DNA of 64,000 nt from Neocallimastix lanati (nom. inval.) (GCA_016946835.1 JACVTC010000089.1:64001-128000), one strand, 5' to 3'. Shown: positions 51,175 through 63,545, numbered from the stretch's first letter. A program made the numbers and translations. The notes: generated by a model not told the origin, from the letters alone.

Positions 51175-51469
51175 TTTTATTTAAATAATTATATAAAAAT
51201 GAATGTGAAATCTTCTGATTAAAATTCGTTAGAATATTAGAACCAGACCAATATATTGTAAGGCAAAGAGTATTAATTATAGTTGTTTTTATCCATTTTG
51301 TTATAGATAAACAATTAGTAAAGTAAATTCTTATTTTCACAATTTTTTATTAAAAAAAATTTTTTTTTTTTTTATTTAAATATAAAAAAATTAATATTCA
51401 TTATCTGTCATTGAAAATATTAATATTAATTTTATTTAACTAAAAAATTTTAATAATTTAAGAGTAATA
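50791..51469. other. AT-rich spacer with an (AAT)n array
   Basis: A trinucleotide AAT array occupies about 50980-51170. No gene is seen. Confidence 0.7.
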
Positions 51470-52232
51470 TTTAAGCAATATGATGTATTAGAGAATTTTT
51501 CGGATGCTTTCCAAATCATAATTTATGCTTTTAGTAGATTAGTTGTATCAGAAAACCCATAATTAATTTCAAGTGGATCATCCACTAACTTATTTAGTAG
51601 AAGTATATCCTAAATTCATCTTAAATAAGTTCATTAGTTAATTTACCATATAGTAACAATTCATCCATGTTAGCAATACGTAGCTCATCTATGAAAATTA
51701 GATGGTACGTCTATTAATAATTTATTTTAATAATAATGTATTTATATATAATTAATTAAACATATTTATCTATGTCTATAATTATATTTATTTATTTATT
51801 CATTATTATTTTAGTTTAAATCAATTTAATAAAATAAAGCCATCTTCAATTCATGAAACATATTTAATCTATTTAGTAAATAAAATATATTACTAGTATT
51901 ATTAATGAATTTTCAAATTCAATTTTTGCATCACAAGATATTAATTCTCAACAAACTCTAATTCAAGAAATATCCAACAAACCAGTTGAAGACATTTTAA
52001 TAAAAAATATGTTTGAGGTCGCATGATCTACCAGCCCTTCTCAAAATCTAATATCTATTCCCATAGCAATAAACGAAGAGGAAATTAAAGAAATTAATAA
52101 ATCTATAGATGGCTTTTTCCTAGATTCTGTTAATATGACATGATTTACTTTTAAGAAATTCTATAACACTTTAATTACAATATCAGTAGAACTCTATAGC
52201 GTTCAATACAATAATAATATCATTTTTTAAGT
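51470..52232 (+). pseudogene. Decayed coding sequence, unrecognised
   Basis: Protein-like stretches occur on the plus strand: FKQYDVLENFSDAFQIII and AFSRLVVSENP (51473-51560), then SIFASQDINSQQTLIQEIS and KPVEDILIKNMFEV (about 51916-52022), and IPIAINEEEIKEINKSI (about 52057-52107). Stops such as TGA at about 52024 and TGA at about 52141 interrupt them. I do not recognise the family. It may be a gene remnant, or exons with unrecognised introns. Confidence 0.35.
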
Positions 52233-54109
52233 ATATTAAAATTAACATCTGATAAATAAAATTCATCATGTTTATCACTCATACGATCACCTTTTTCATT
52301 CACATTATGTTCTTCATCTTGAAAATATCTATAATAGTTAGGATTATTATCATAACATTGACGTGCGATTTCATACATTACTTCAGGAGGAGGGTTAATA
52401 AGATTTAAATTATCATTACTACGTGCTTCTAAATAACCTTTAAATGTGTTGTAAATATATCTATATTTTATAGCATCAACAAAATCTTTATAAAAATTGT
52501 CATTAACTAGATAATATATATTTCTTTATTTAACATTGAATCAAATAATCCAATAGGTTTTCCACCAACATTAGTTGTTAAAAATTTAATAATATCATAT
52601 TTATCTATTATATTGTCTTGATTTTCACCATCATTATTAAAATACTTTTTATATGTTTCCATTGCTAAATTATAAATTCTAGCATATCTTTGTTCAACAT
52701 TTGATATGCGTCCATTTAAAATAATATTAACAAAAATAAACACCTTTTTGAGATGTTACTTTTAAAAATAACAACTAAAATTAAGCATATAATTTTATTA
52801 AACGTTAATAAATATATGTTTATATTCATTATAAAAATCAAATTTAATAAACAAAATAACTATCAAATAATTATGTGGAACAAGTATTTACTAATAATTT
52901 ATATATTATAGTCATATGTATTTTATTACTACATGAATCATTTAAAACTATTTTATTATTTTAATTAGTCAACTAATTTTTTATAGATCGAAAACTTTTA
53001 ATATTTATATTTTCAAAGAGATCACCGGAATTAAAATAATAACTTTTTTTCCACTATAATATGGATCAATTATTTTAATTAATTGTTCATTAATATTGTA
53101 AATACGTATAATTCCTCCTGAAACTAAATAATCATTACTATCATTTATACTTTTATCACCAATAATCTCATAATTTAATATTTTATTTAAATTAACACCA
53201 TATTTCATTATTAAAATTTGTTATTTTTACTTTGTTTAACAATATCAAACGATTTTAAACCTTCATTTGTAAATATACCATTATAAATTCGATATATAAT
53301 TATTATCACATTTAAAATATTAACTATTTTGTTTATATACTTTATTTGAAAAATGTTCAATAGTATTTAAGGAATAATAAATGTATGTTTAAATATTTTG
53401 ATTTCCTTGGTATTATTTTTTAATTGCTTTAGAACAATAATTTATTATAGTTTTATCCCTTCCATATTTTGCAATCATATTCAATTATATTTCTATTAGT
53501 AACAAGACTATTTGCATTCAAATCAATATAATTATCTAATAAATGATTATGAACATTTAAATAAAAATATTTAAATATTTCAAAAGACATATAACTAAAG
53601 CTTCTTGTTCCAAAGGACTACCAAAAAATAGAAATAAAAAAAAAAAAAAAAAAAAAAAACTTAGTATATATATAAGAATTATTATATAAATACAATAAAA
53701 AAAAAAATAACATAACGTTTACATACAATTAAACAAAATAATAAATCATAATCTTTTTCTTTCAAAAGTTCATCAATTAAATATTTATTTATAATTATTA
53801 TAGTATAAAACTCAAATATATTAATGCATCCTAAATCATCAATAATATCTGGTGACTGATCTATTTTTTTACACTAAAATTTTAAACGCTTATACTTCTT
53901 TTTATCATTTATCATTTATCATATATGATTGTTTATTTATAATACTTATATAGACAACATATTCATGACCTTTTATTGATTTATTGTTTAATTACGGTTT
54001 ATCCAAAAATATTTCTTACTTTGCAATATTCAATAATCTTTATGGATCACATTCATTATTTAATTCTTGAAAAAATACTTCTGTATTCTCTTCATAAGAC
54101 TTCGACATT
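52233..54109 (-). pseudogene. Decayed unrecognised gene, minus strand
   Basis: From ATG 54109 (MSKSYEENTEVFFQELNNECD) coding-like sequence continues leftwards with frequent stops and shifts. Stretches read INIFEFYTIIIINKYLIDELL (about 53825-53765), NTIEHFSNKVYKQN (about 53370-53330), NLNKILNYEIIGDKSINDSN (about 53195-53135), then RIYNINEQLIKIIDPYYSGKK, and further left VEQRYARIYNLAMETYKKYF and NPPPEVMYEIARQCYDNNP (about 52400-52345). Amino-acid composition is protein-like rather than random AT translation. I do not recognise a family and name no function. It is probably a dead member of a lineage-specific multigene family. Confidence 0.5.
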
Positions 54110-55706
54110 TTTTTTAATTAATTTATAAAATCATTTTATAAATAAAAAATAAATAAATAATGTTTATAATATTATTTTTAATAATAATTTATTGAATTAC
54201 ATATATATATAATATTCTAAAGTAAAAACCCAATCTTAGATATAAAATATATAAATACTTAAATTATAAATAAGATAAATTAAAAATTAAAAAGGATATT
54301 TCATTTAATATTTTTGTTTTTTAATATTATAATAACATTTATATATTACACATATAAATAAAAATTTTTTGTCAAACTATTTACATAATTTTTAAACATG
54401 AATTTGTTAATTATTTACTAAATTATTAATAAATATAAATCATATTCACATTATTTACTTTATGTAATATACATATATCATATATATGTATTATTATATT
54501 AATAATTAAATATTAAAAGGTATTAATTTTCAGATTTTATATAATTTTTTGAATATATAAATTTTATTAAATATATATATAGTAATTATAATAAATAATA
54601 TATTATTATATTATATAATAATAATTTTTATTATTATTGTATAAGATATTATTAATTTTTTATCAGTTGTAAAAAGTATAATAATGTAGAAAATATAATA
54701 ATAATAATAAATAGTAATAAAATAAAATTATAATATATAAATGAATGAATTTAGTAAAATAAAATACATTTCAATAGAAAAAACATTAAATAAAAGTTTT
54801 GGTCTATTAATTATTTATATTTAAATATTGGAATTATTTAATTACCAAAGATTATTGCATGAACATGATATTCAATAACATAATAATAAAAGCGGAAAAT
54901 TATAATATTTCTTAAGTATAAATATAATATAAAATTTATTATTCAATCATTTATTTTTATTTATTTACATTTCTGCAAACTTTAATAAATTTTTACCCAA
55001 TTTAACATAAAAAAAAAGGTTAACAAACAAAAGAACAGCCATAAATTATATATAAAATATAGCTAACCAACCATTAATGTATATGTTACATAAAGATCTA
55101 ATATAATATTTTGTGTATAAATTCAATTATTGAATTTTTAATATTATTATATATATATAAAAAATATATTTTTTTTATTGATTTATTTATTTTATTATTA
55201 ATTAGTAATATATTATAATAAATGCCAAAAAAAAAAAAATAATAAATAAATAAATGGAAATTGAAAGAAATAATAAGAACTTCAAAGAAAAATTTTTTTT
55301 ACTTTTTTATTATTAAATAAGGTTTTTTATATTAAAAATTTTTTTTTACTATCAATGATTAAAAGAAAGATCGAGAAATAATCCATAAATTTAATATATT
55401 TGAATATATTATTTATATATTATTTATATATTAAAATATATATAAATGAATTAATTAATAATATATTGATAAATATATTAATTTTAAAAAAAATTTTTTT
55501 ATATAAAAAGTGTATATTTTTTCTTTTAATAATTTTCTTCACACTCAAATTTTAGTAAATAGATATTTATTTATTTGGTTAAAAATATAATTTTATTATA
55601 TAGTATAATATACCATTATACCAAATACTAATAATAAATAGAAGTTTCAATAAATAATAATTTATTTATCTTATAAAATTTATATTTTGTATAAATAAAA
55701 GTAAAA
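54110..55706. other. Upstream region of HSP70, AT-rich
   Basis: No gene is seen. A two-unit heat-shock element lies near its end (55640-55649). A/T homopolymers and TA repeats fill the rest. Confidence 0.65.
55640..55649 (+). promoter_or_regulatory. Candidate heat-shock element
   Basis: AGAAGTTTCA fits nGAAnnTTCn, 58 bp upstream of the HSP70 start codon. Only two perfect units are seen; functional elements usually have three or more, so weaker neighbouring units would be needed. Confidence 0.5.
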
Positions 55707-57668
55707 ATGTCAAAGTCATCTATTGGTATTGATTTAGGTACTACCTACTCCTGTGTTGGTGTCTGGCAAAATGATCGTGTTGAAATTATTCCAAACGATC
55801 AAGGTAACCGTACTACTCCATCTTTCGTCGCTTTCACCGATTCTGAACGTTTAATTGGTGATGCTGCTAAGAACCAAGCTGCTATGAACCCAACTAATAC
55901 AGTTTTTGATGCTAAGCGTCTTATTGGTCGTCGTTTCAATGATCCAGAAGTTCAATCTGATATGAAACACTGGCCTTTCAAGGTTGTTGAAAAGTCTGGT
56001 AAGCCATACATTCAAGTTGAATTCAAGGGTGAAACCAAGGATTTCACTGCTGAAGAAATTTCTTCTATGGTTCTTACCAAGATGAAGGATACTGCTGAAG
56101 CTTACTTAGGTGGTAAGGTTTCTAATGCTGTTATTACTGTTCCAGCTTATTTCAATGATTCCCAACGTCAAGCTACAAAGGATGCTGGTCTTATTGCTGG
56201 TCTTAATGTTCTTCGTATTATTAACGAACCAACTGCTGCCGCTATTGCCTATGGTCTTGACAAGAAGACCGAAGGTGAAAAGAATGTTTTAATTTTCGAT
56301 CTTGGTGGTGGTACATTTGATGTTTCTCTTTTAACTATTGAAGATGGTATTTTTGAAGTTAAGGCTACTGCTGGTGATACTCACTTAGGTGGTGAAGATT
56401 TCGATAACAGATTAGTTAGTCATTTCGCTCAAGAATTTAAGAGAAAGTACAAGAAGGATATTTCTACTAATCCAAGATCCTTACGTCGTCTTAGAACTGC
56501 TTGTGAACGTGCTAAACGTACTCTTTCTTCTTCTACTCAAACTTCCATTGAAATTGATTCTTTATTTGAAGGTATTGATTTCTATACTTCAATTACTCGT
56601 GCTCGTTTTGAAGAACTTAACTCTGACTTATTCAGAAATGTTATTGAACCAGTCGAAAAGGTTCTTAACGATTCAAAGTTAGATAAGTCTAGTATTCACG
56701 AAATTGTTCTTGTTGGTGGTTCTACTCGTATTCCAAAGATCCAAAGTTTAGTTTCTCAATACTTCAATGGTAAGGAACCATCCAAGTCAATCAACCCAGA
56801 TGAAGCTGTTGCTTATGGTGCCGCTGTCCAAGCTGCTATTCTTTCCGGTGAAACATCTGAAAAGACTCAAGATTTACTTTTATTAGATGTTTCTCCACTT
56901 TCCTTAGGTATTGAAACTGCTGGTGGTGTTATGACTACTTTAATTAAGCGTAATACTACTATTCCAACTAAGAAGTCTGATATCTTCTCTACCTACGCTG
57001 ATAATCAAACTGGTGTCACCATTCAAATTTACGAAGGTGAACGTTCACTTACCAGAGATAACAACTTATTAGGTAAGTTTGAATTAACTGGTATTCCACC
57101 AGCTCCACGTGGTGTTCCACAAATTGAAGTTACTTTTGATATTGATGCTAACGGTATCTTAAACGTTTCCGCTCTTGATAAGACCACTGGTAAATCTAAC
57201 AAGATTACTATTACTAACGATAAGGGAAGATTATCTAAGGAAGAAATTGAACGTATGGTTAACGATGCTGAAAAGTACAAGGAAGAAGATGCTAAGGTTG
57301 CTGAACGTGTTGCTGCTAAGAACGGTCTTGAATCTTACGCTTACCAATTCCGTAACACTATTCAAGATGAAAAGATTGCCTCTATTCTTGATGCTGCTGA
57401 TAAGGATAAGTTAAATAAGGCTATTGATGAAACTATTGATTGGTTAGACCATAATCAAGAAGCTTCTAAGGAAGAATACGAAAGCAAGAGAAAGGAATTA
57501 GAAGGTGTTGCTAACCCAATTATGACAAAGATGTACCAACAAGCTGGTGGTGCTGGTGCTGCTCCAGGTGCTGCTCCAGGCGGTTTCCCAGGTGCTGCTC
57601 CAGGTGGTTTCCCAGGTGCCGGTAACGCTGGTTCCAACAATGGTCCAACTGTTGAAGAAGTTGATTAA
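55707..57668 (+). CDS. Cytosolic HSP70 chaperone
   Basis: An intronless 653-aa protein. The nucleotide-binding domain shows [15 protein letters not shown] at the start, [30 protein letters not shown] and [13 protein letters not shown]. The linker/substrate-binding start is [15 protein letters not shown]. The helical lid ends in a GGFPGAAP repeat and GPTVEEVD, the EEVD tail bound by TPR co-chaperones, which marks the cytosolic/nuclear class rather than the ER or organelle forms. There is no signal or targeting peptide. Codon use is strongly biased to GGT, GCT and AAG, unlike the neighbouring genes, as expected for a very highly expressed gene. Absence of introns suits a heat-induced gene. An HSE candidate lies 58 bp upstream. 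Confidence 0.99.
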   Translation: MSKSSIGIDLGTTYSCVGVWQNDRVEIIPNDQGNRTTPSFVAFTDSERLIGDAAKNQAAMNPTNTVFDAKRLIGRRFNDPEVQSDMKHWPFKVVEKSGKPYIQVEFKGETKDFTAEEISSMVLTKMKDTAEAYLGGKVSNAVITVPAYFNDSQRQATKDAGLIAGLNVLRIINEPTAAAIAYGLDKKTEGEKNVLIFDLGGGTFDVSLLTIEDGIFEVKATAGDTHLGGEDFDNRLVSHFAQEFKRKYKKDISTNPRSLRRLRTACERAKRTLSSSTQTSIEIDSLFEGIDFYTSITRARFEELNSDLFRNVIEPVEKVLNDSKLDKSSIHEIVLVGGSTRIPKIQSLVSQYFNGKEPSKSINPDEAVAYGAAVQAAILSGETSEKTQDLLLLDVSPLSLGIETAGGVMTTLIKRNTTIPTKKSDIFSTYADNQTGVTIQIYEGERSLTRDNNLLGKFELTGIPPAPRGVPQIEVTFDIDANGILNVSALDKTTGKSNKITITNDKGRLSKEEIERMVNDAEKYKEEDAKVAERVAAKNGLESYAYQFRNTIQDEKIASILDAADKDKLNKAIDETIDWLDHNQEASKEEYESKRKELEGVANPIMTKMYQQAGGAGAAPGAAPGGFPGAAPGGFPGAGNAGSNNGPTVEEVD

Positions 57669-58110
57669 GAAAATTAAAATTTTGGTTATTTCTAAAGAAA
57701 AGTTAATAAAAATTTACATTTAGATCATAAAATTATTTAAAAAATAATTTAATTTAGTATTTATAAATAAAGTTAATTACTAATAATTTATAAATGTTAT
57801 TCAAAATGTTTACTAAAAAAATGTTTTGAATAATTCATTAAAAAAAGTACGTATTAATAATATAAAATAATATATTTCAATGGAAAATAAATTCCTTACT
57901 AAAAAAAAGAAAGTGAAAGAAAAATAGCAAAAAAAAAAAAAAAAAAAAAAAAAGCAAAGAAGCAAATAAAATTATAAAAATAGAATTTATTTAATTATTT
58001 TAATATTTTAAAGCCTATCTATTTTTTTTTTATCTTATAATTCAAATTAATTTTAAAAAAAAATAAAATAAATTTAATAATAATAAAAAAAAAAAAAAAA
58101 AAAAAAAAAA
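57669..58110. other. 3' flank of HSP70, AT-rich
   Basis: A runs occur at 57931-57953 and 58084-58110. No gene is seen. Confidence 0.65.
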
Positions 58111-58409
58111 TGTAGCTTATTATATTGTGTTTTTTGGTTTTAATAATTTTGTTAGATTGGGACATTGATTTTCCGAATAGTATTTTATTTAGTAAATTTA
58201 GAATAAAATATTTAAGGATATTATAATTCTTCATAAAATTTGTTTGTAATTGGCAAATATAGTCCAATGTTAAAAAAAGTATATAATATTATTATCGCAG
58301 ATATTATTAATAATATTGAATTAAGAATTGTTTATGAAGAGTATAATATTAATAATAATAACAATAGAAATAATATTGTTTAATAGTAGTAATAGCAGAC
58401 ATTATTGAT
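58111..58409 (+). pseudogene. Older LINE 3' fragment, left part (split by the intact LINE)
   Basis: It begins after a poly(A) run. Cys/His-knuckle-like sequence is faintly readable (LGH-FSE at about 58155-58180), followed by degenerate coding. The coding-like reading is interrupted by the intact LINE (58410-63812) and resumes at 63813-64000 with a recognisable LINE C-terminus. The minus-strand 82-codon frame here is an artefact. Confidence 0.55.
58396..58409. repeat. LINE target-site duplication, left copy
   Basis: CAGACATTATTGAT, identical to 63813-63826 just after the LINE poly(A) tail. Confidence 0.9.
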
Positions 58410-59069
58410 CCCGAGCAGGGGTGTACTCGATTTATGTATTTAAATCGCCTGCAAGGGGAATTAACTTTACTCTTTTAAAGTAGATCCACAGTACTGGTGC
58501 AAAATAGTAGTAAAGTTATATTTTGTGTTAATTAATAACATTATGCGCAATGGTAATGTTATTGGTAAAATTTTTCTGGTGAACTCTCACTGCGGAATAT
58601 AATGGTGCATTTTTGGAACATTGTTAAATAAGTTACACCCAAGAATTAGTAATACATTTTCATTGTATTTCTATTTTCATGTAGTATTACTATTCTCATG
58701 TAAGAATCTATTGTATTCAATTGTATTTCAACTTTATATTTCATGTATCACGTTGTAAGAGATTGATTCACTCTAAATCTTGTAGTAATTTATTTAACTC
58801 TTTACTAATTTTGTGCCATTTTATTTCATCAATTCAATCTTAGTCATTAAATACTTTATGATATTCAATTTAAATAATATACTGAAAAAAGTGCTAAATC
58901 AAATTATTTTTCAATCATTCAACAAACTACTAATTATCGAAATTATTTACTCCAAAAAGATATAAAATTATTACAATTCTCATTATACTCAAGACTTTAT
59001 AATAAAAATTGACTTTTTTTTATTTTTTTTTTTTTTTTAGTTATTAATTTTTAGATTTTTATTACTATT

Positions 59070-62000
59070 ATGGAAATCCAATTTATAAGAAATAAGAATT
59101 TCATTCTAAGAGGTTCAAGGTGCCACGGTATACCAATGGAGAATACGAAACTACTCTTTATCCGCGGACTTCGATCTTGGCCAGAAATCAAAATGAGAAG
59201 ACATTTAAAGAAAACTCTGAATGAATTAAATGATAAGGTTTTATCAGTTAAACGTATTGCTAATTTTAATGATGCATTCTTTAAAATTAAAATAGTAGGT
59301 AATGAAGAAGAATTAACATCTATTACTGATTGTATTGTTAATAGTTTCAAACGTGCTTCAATTAACGTTATTAATTGTAGCAAAAGGAATCATAAATACA
59401 GTTTTTCTTCACTCAAAAGGAAACATTTTGCCTTATCAGAAAAAGTGAATTCATCTTATAATATCAACTTATTCACTACTTCAAATTCAAATGCAGATTC
59501 AAGTCAAAATTCAAATTCAAGTTCAAATACAGATTCATGTTCAAGTTCAAGTACAAGCTCAAGTTCAAGTTCAAGTACAAGTACAAGTACAAGTACAAGC
59601 TCAAGTTCAAGTTCAAGTACAAGTTTAAGTACAAGTTCAAGTACAGGTTCAAGTTCAAGTTCAAGTCCAAGTTCAAGTACAATTTCAAGTTCAAGTTCAA
59701 GTACAAGTTCAAGTACAAGTTCAAGTTCAAGTTCAAGTTCAAGTACAAGTTCAAGTTCAATTTCAAATTTATGTTTAAATTCAGTTTCAAGCTCAGATTC
59801 AAATTCAAATTTCAGTTCAATCAATTATAATAATTCCAATAATATTAATAACACTCATATTAATAATAATACAGTTAAAGAATTTTCTCTATGTGTCAGT
59901 TGGAATACTAATGGATGGAACTTTGATAAAAAAGACAGTGTTGAATTCTTTATTTCAATGTACAAACCACTTTTCTTATGCTTTCAGGAAACAGGAAATG
60001 GTTCAGGTTCTAGCAGTAAATATCCATGTCGAGTATCATTAAAAAACTACAAACATTTCTTCAAAAAAGCTAATAATGAAATTCCCGGTAAAAGAGGACT
60101 TTATATAGGGTTTCATAATTCTTGTCAAGCCTCTCTTGAAAACAACACTTATGAGTATATTATTTCCTTGTATACTTATAATTTTTGGAATTTCACTAAA
60201 TGTTCTATTGGTAATGTGTACGTACCTCATAGTGGCCATAGCCTTCATGCTAGAGCTGCTAGAATTGAAATATTGTCTTGGTTAAATAGTCACTCTTCTC
60301 ATCCTTCAATGTTGGTTGGTGATTTTAATTTACCTACTGAGAAATTAAGTAATTTGCTCTCTAAATTTAGTAATTGGAAAATTCTTCCCTTATGGGGCTC
60401 CCCAATTTCATGGAGTAGAGGTAATAGAGAATCTGATATAGATCATGCGATTGTCAATGATCATATGTTAGATTTACTTTCATATGGTACTTTTATTGAC
60501 TTTCCCCCCATTTCGGATCATAAACCTTTATTAATAAAAGGTAAATGTTTTTCATCAGTTAATTCAGATAATTCTTTCTCTCTGCCTAAAAAGACAGTTA
60601 AATGGGATAGATTAAAATGTTTAAATGAAAAAGAATCAATTTTTGACAACAACTATTTTAGTGTATTAGAGGAAGTGATTCCAGATCCTAATATTAGTAT
60701 TGATGATATTTCAAAGAAATTTATTTCAACTTCATTCAATATTGCTAAGGAACTTAATATCACGTCAATTTCAGAAGTTCGAAAATCTTTTTTTCATATG
60801 TCGCAGAAAATATTTAATTTGCAAAAACTCAAAATGAAATTATATAAATCCATTAAAAGAAGAGGTTCTTATCATAATTTAGATGAATTTGAAGAATTAA
60901 TTGATAAATATAATAGAATGTGCAAAATTATTCATCATATGTGTAATATTTATAGGAAAACTGAATACCAACATTGGATTAATACAGGATGTGAATATAT
61001 GAAATCTCATAACCCTAAAAAAGCTTGGAAATGGCTTAAAACAACAGCAAAAGTAGATAAATGTAAAAATATGTCAAATTCTCCAGTAAAGGACAAAAAT
61101 GGTAAACTAGCTACTTCTACTAAAGAACAGTTAGAAGTATGGCACAATCACTATAAAAAACTTGCTTCAAGCCATTCTGATATCAATAGTGCATTAATCG
61201 AATGGTATAATAAATTTTCCAATGGAACAATTAGGTATACGAGACACAATGAATGGGATATAAATCAAGACATCAGTATAGAAGAAATTAGAGAAGCAAT
61301 TTTGGCTACTCCAAATTTTAAAGCTTCAGGCCCGGATGGAATTCCTATTGAATTTTATAAAGCTTTAATTCCTCCGGATGACGAAAATTCAGTAAATAAT
61401 TCTTCTTCTGGTTTAAATTGTTTACAGAAGATATACTCAAGAATTTGGAATGGAGAATTTCCTAGCTCTTGGAATGAAGCAAGTATTATATCTATTCCTA
61501 AAAAAGGAGATGATCTATCTGATTGTGACAATTATCGAGGTATCTCTCTGATTAACAATGGTATTAAACTCATTTCGAAAATAGTCTCCAAAAGAATTTC
61601 AGAATATGGACTTAAAAATTATTTTATTAGGCCAGAGCAATTTGGATTTCGTACTAAAGAAGAATGTGTTAGTTTATTTATTTCAATTCGAGAAATTTGT
61701 CAAAGGCGTAAAAATGATAATAAAGAAACTTACCTAGCTTTTCTAGATTTAAAAAAGGCATATGATTCTGTTCCAATAGGTAATATTTTATATAAATTAG
61801 ATGCTTTAGGTATTAGAGGTAAATGTTATCAATTTATAAAAAATCTATATTTGACATCCAAAGCTAGTGTTAAAATTGATGATCAATATTCGGAATCTTT
61901 TAATATTATGAAAGGAGTTAGACAAGGTTGTCCACTATCACCAATTCTTTTCAATCTTTTTATTAATGACATTTTTAATGATGTTTCAGAACTTGGAATT

Positions 62001-63545
62001 CCTTTAGGCGAATCTAGATGTTGTGGTGGACTCTTTGCAGATGATATTGTTCTTTGCGCACCGTCAAGAACTAAGTTGAAAAAAATGCTTAAGAAGGTAA
62101 ATGAATGGGCTAAATTTAATATGATGAATTTTGGAATTAATAAGTGTGCAACGATGGTGATTCGACCAGACACACCTCTTTTTCAAAATAAAAGAGATCC
62201 TACTTTTTATCTTGCTGGTCAACCAATTCCAATAACTAAATGTTATACCTATTTAGGTATACCATTTGATAAAAGCTTATCGTTGAAACCTATTATTAAA
62301 TTACTTAACTCTAAAGTAACTAAAGCTCTCTTTTCTGTTAGTAAATTTCTTTCAAATTCCAAAATTCCTATTCCATTTAAGAAGATTATAATTAACTCTT
62401 ATGTACTTAGTAAAGTCTCTTACTTTGCACCTTTACTTGGTTCGAATAAAACGAGAACAAATAATACTCAGAAATTAATTAATAAAGGATTAAGATGGAT
62501 TGCAGGTATACAAAAAGCCAAATCATTTATTAATGTATATTCTATTTCAAAAGATTTACATATTCCTCCATTGTCAGCTAAGTGTGCTTTGTCTCAGGTC
62601 AAATGTTTTGATAAATGGAAAAATTCAAATTGTATTATTTCCTATTTAGTTAATAATATTCCAAAATCTAGAAAATATACATGGACAAAAGAAAGTAGAA
62701 CTCTTAAACGTAAACTAGAGAAAAGAGGTAATAACGATAATAAAATCAAGGATTTTTATTGGAAAAGAGATATGAAAATCAATTCTATTAAAGCTGAGTT
62801 TTATGACAAAAACAAATTCGAAGAAACATCAAAATTTATAAAACTTTGTTATGACTATCCTGATCTTTCATATGGTTTCTATTGGCTATTGAGAGCACGA
62901 AGCGGATATAGATTAGATGCTAGAATTGCTAAAGCTGCAAAAATAGTGGACCAAATGTGTCCTAATTTTTGTCCCTGTTGTAAAAGTAATAAACAATGGA
63001 TAAGTCATTGGTTAATTGATTGTCCCTTTTTCAATCATACTCGTAGTAAAGTTAATGATAAAATTTTATTTTTATATAATGCTTTTTACCGTGGCAACCT
63101 AACAAATGATATTGTTAATAGTAATAATGATAATAGTAATAGTAATAATAGTAATAGTTATAATAGTAATAATAATATTAGTAATAGTATTTTTAGTAAT
63201 GTTAGTAATAGTATTGAAAATAATGTGTATATTGATTCTAGTGTGTGTGAAAAAGTGTTTAATTTCCTTCTTGGAGGTCGAAGTATTAATAACAGTACAA
63301 GGGAATGGAAGGATCTATTTAAGTGCCAGATGAAATCAGGTGCTTATTCTGATACTCCGTTCTTAGTGGTTACTGCGGCACTTCTCCAATCGATTATACC
63401 TATTGCTATTGGCCAGCAATGGTCTTTGTTCAATAGGTTCAAATCGAATCGTACTACTACTACCAAGAGCGTCAATGCTGAAGAAACAGTAAGACAGGCC
63501 AGCAGGGCTAGCGCAACCAATGAAGATCATAATTTTGTATCTTAA
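59070..63545 (+). CDS. LINE polyprotein: N-terminal domain, Ser-rich tract, AP endonuclease, reverse transcriptase, CCHC
   Basis: The 1491-aa ORF has in order: an RRM-like N-terminal region (about 28-110, LFIRGLRSWPEI...); a Ser/Thr tract (about 135-250) encoded by hexamer repeats; an apurinic-type endonuclease (about 270-490) with VSWNTNGW, FQET, VGDFNLP, SDIDHAI and SDHKPL; and reverse transcriptase (about 740-1060) with NYRGISL, AFLDLKKAYDSVP, GVRQGCPLSP and the catalytic FADD at about 988-991. A Cys/His knuckle near 1297-1320 has C-P-C-C then H-W-L-I-D-C. The Asn/Ser-rich insert near 1350-1385 is another repeat. The endonuclease nicks the target and RT primes from it. No RNase H domain was seen. 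Clade placement (L1/Tad-like) is tentative. Confidence 0.95.
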   Translation: MEIQFIRNKNFILRGSRCHGIPMENTKLLFIRGLRSWPEIKMRRHLKKTLNELNDKVLSVKRIANFNDAFFKIKIVGNEEELTSITDCIVNSFKRASINVINCSKRNHKYSFSSLKRKHFALSEKVNSSYNINLFTTSNSNADSSQNSNSSSNTDSCSSSSTSSSSSSSTSTSTSTSSSSSSSTSLSTSSSTGSSSSSSPSSSTISSSSSSTSSSTSSSSSSSSSTSSSSISNLCLNSVSSSDSNSNFSSINYNNSNNINNTHINNNTVKEFSLCVSWNTNGWNFDKKDSVEFFISMYKPLFLCFQETGNGSGSSSKYPCRVSLKNYKHFFKKANNEIPGKRGLYIGFHNSCQASLENNTYEYIISLYTYNFWNFTKCSIGNVYVPHSGHSLHARAARIEILSWLNSHSSHPSMLVGDFNLPTEKLSNLLSKFSNWKILPLWGSPISWSRGNRESDIDHAIVNDHMLDLLSYGTFIDFPPISDHKPLLIKGKCFSSVNSDNSFSLPKKTVKWDRLKCLNEKESIFDNNYFSVLEEVIPDPNISIDDISKKFISTSFNIAKELNITSISEVRKSFFHMSQKIFNLQKLKMKLYKSIKRRGSYHNLDEFEELIDKYNRMCKIIHHMCNIYRKTEYQHWINTGCEYMKSHNPKKAWKWLKTTAKVDKCKNMSNSPVKDKNGKLATSTKEQLEVWHNHYKKLASSHSDINSALIEWYNKFSNGTIRYTRHNEWDINQDISIEEIREAILATPNFKASGPDGIPIEFYKALIPPDDENSVNNSSSGLNCLQKIYSRIWNGEFPSSWNEASIISIPKKGDDLSDCDNYRGISLINNGIKLISKIVSKRISEYGLKNYFIRPEQFGFRTKEECVSLFISIREICQRRKNDNKETYLAFLDLKKAYDSVPIGNILYKLDALGIRGKCYQFIKNLYLTSKASVKIDDQYSESFNIMKGVRQGCPLSPILFNLFINDIFNDVSELGIPLGESRCCGGLFADDIVLCAPSRTKLKKMLKKVNEWAKFNMMNFGINKCATMVIRPDTPLFQNKRDPTFYLAGQPIPITKCYTYLGIPFDKSLSLKPIIKLLNSKVTKALFSVSKFLSNSKIPIPFKKIIINSYVLSKVSYFAPLLGSNKTRTNNTQKLINKGLRWIAGIQKAKSFINVYSISKDLHIPPLSAKCALSQVKCFDKWKNSNCIISYLVNNIPKSRKYTWTKESRTLKRKLEKRGNNDNKIKDFYWKRDMKINSIKAEFYDKNKFEETSKFIKLCYDYPDLSYGFYWLLRARSGYRLDARIAKAAKIVDQMCPNFCPCCKSNKQWISHWLIDCPFFNHTRSKVNDKILFLYNAFYRGNLTNDIVNSNNDNSNSNNSNSYNSNNNISNSIFSNVSNSIENNVYIDSSVCEKVFNFLLGGRSINNSTREWKDLFKCQMKSGAYSDTPFLVVTAALLQSIIPIAIGQQWSLFNRFKSNRTTTTKSVNAEETVRQASRASATNEDHNFVS
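59490..59770 (+). repeat. Hexamer repeat encoding the Ser/Thr tract of the LINE ORF
   Basis: Runs of TCAAGT/ACAAGT fill about 280 bp in frame and give Ser-Ser and Thr-Ser pairs. All three frames stay open across it, which explains the overlapping Lys/Phe- and Leu/Asn-rich frames on both strands; these are not genes. Confidence 0.93.

Noticed and set aside
57029-57280. Antisense frame in HSP70
   Set aside because: It is a mirror of strongly biased codons in a confident gene.
59476-59830. Overlapping Leu/Asn-, Glu/Leu- and Lys/Phe-rich frames
   Set aside because: They are other frames of the Ser hexamer repeat in the LINE ORF.
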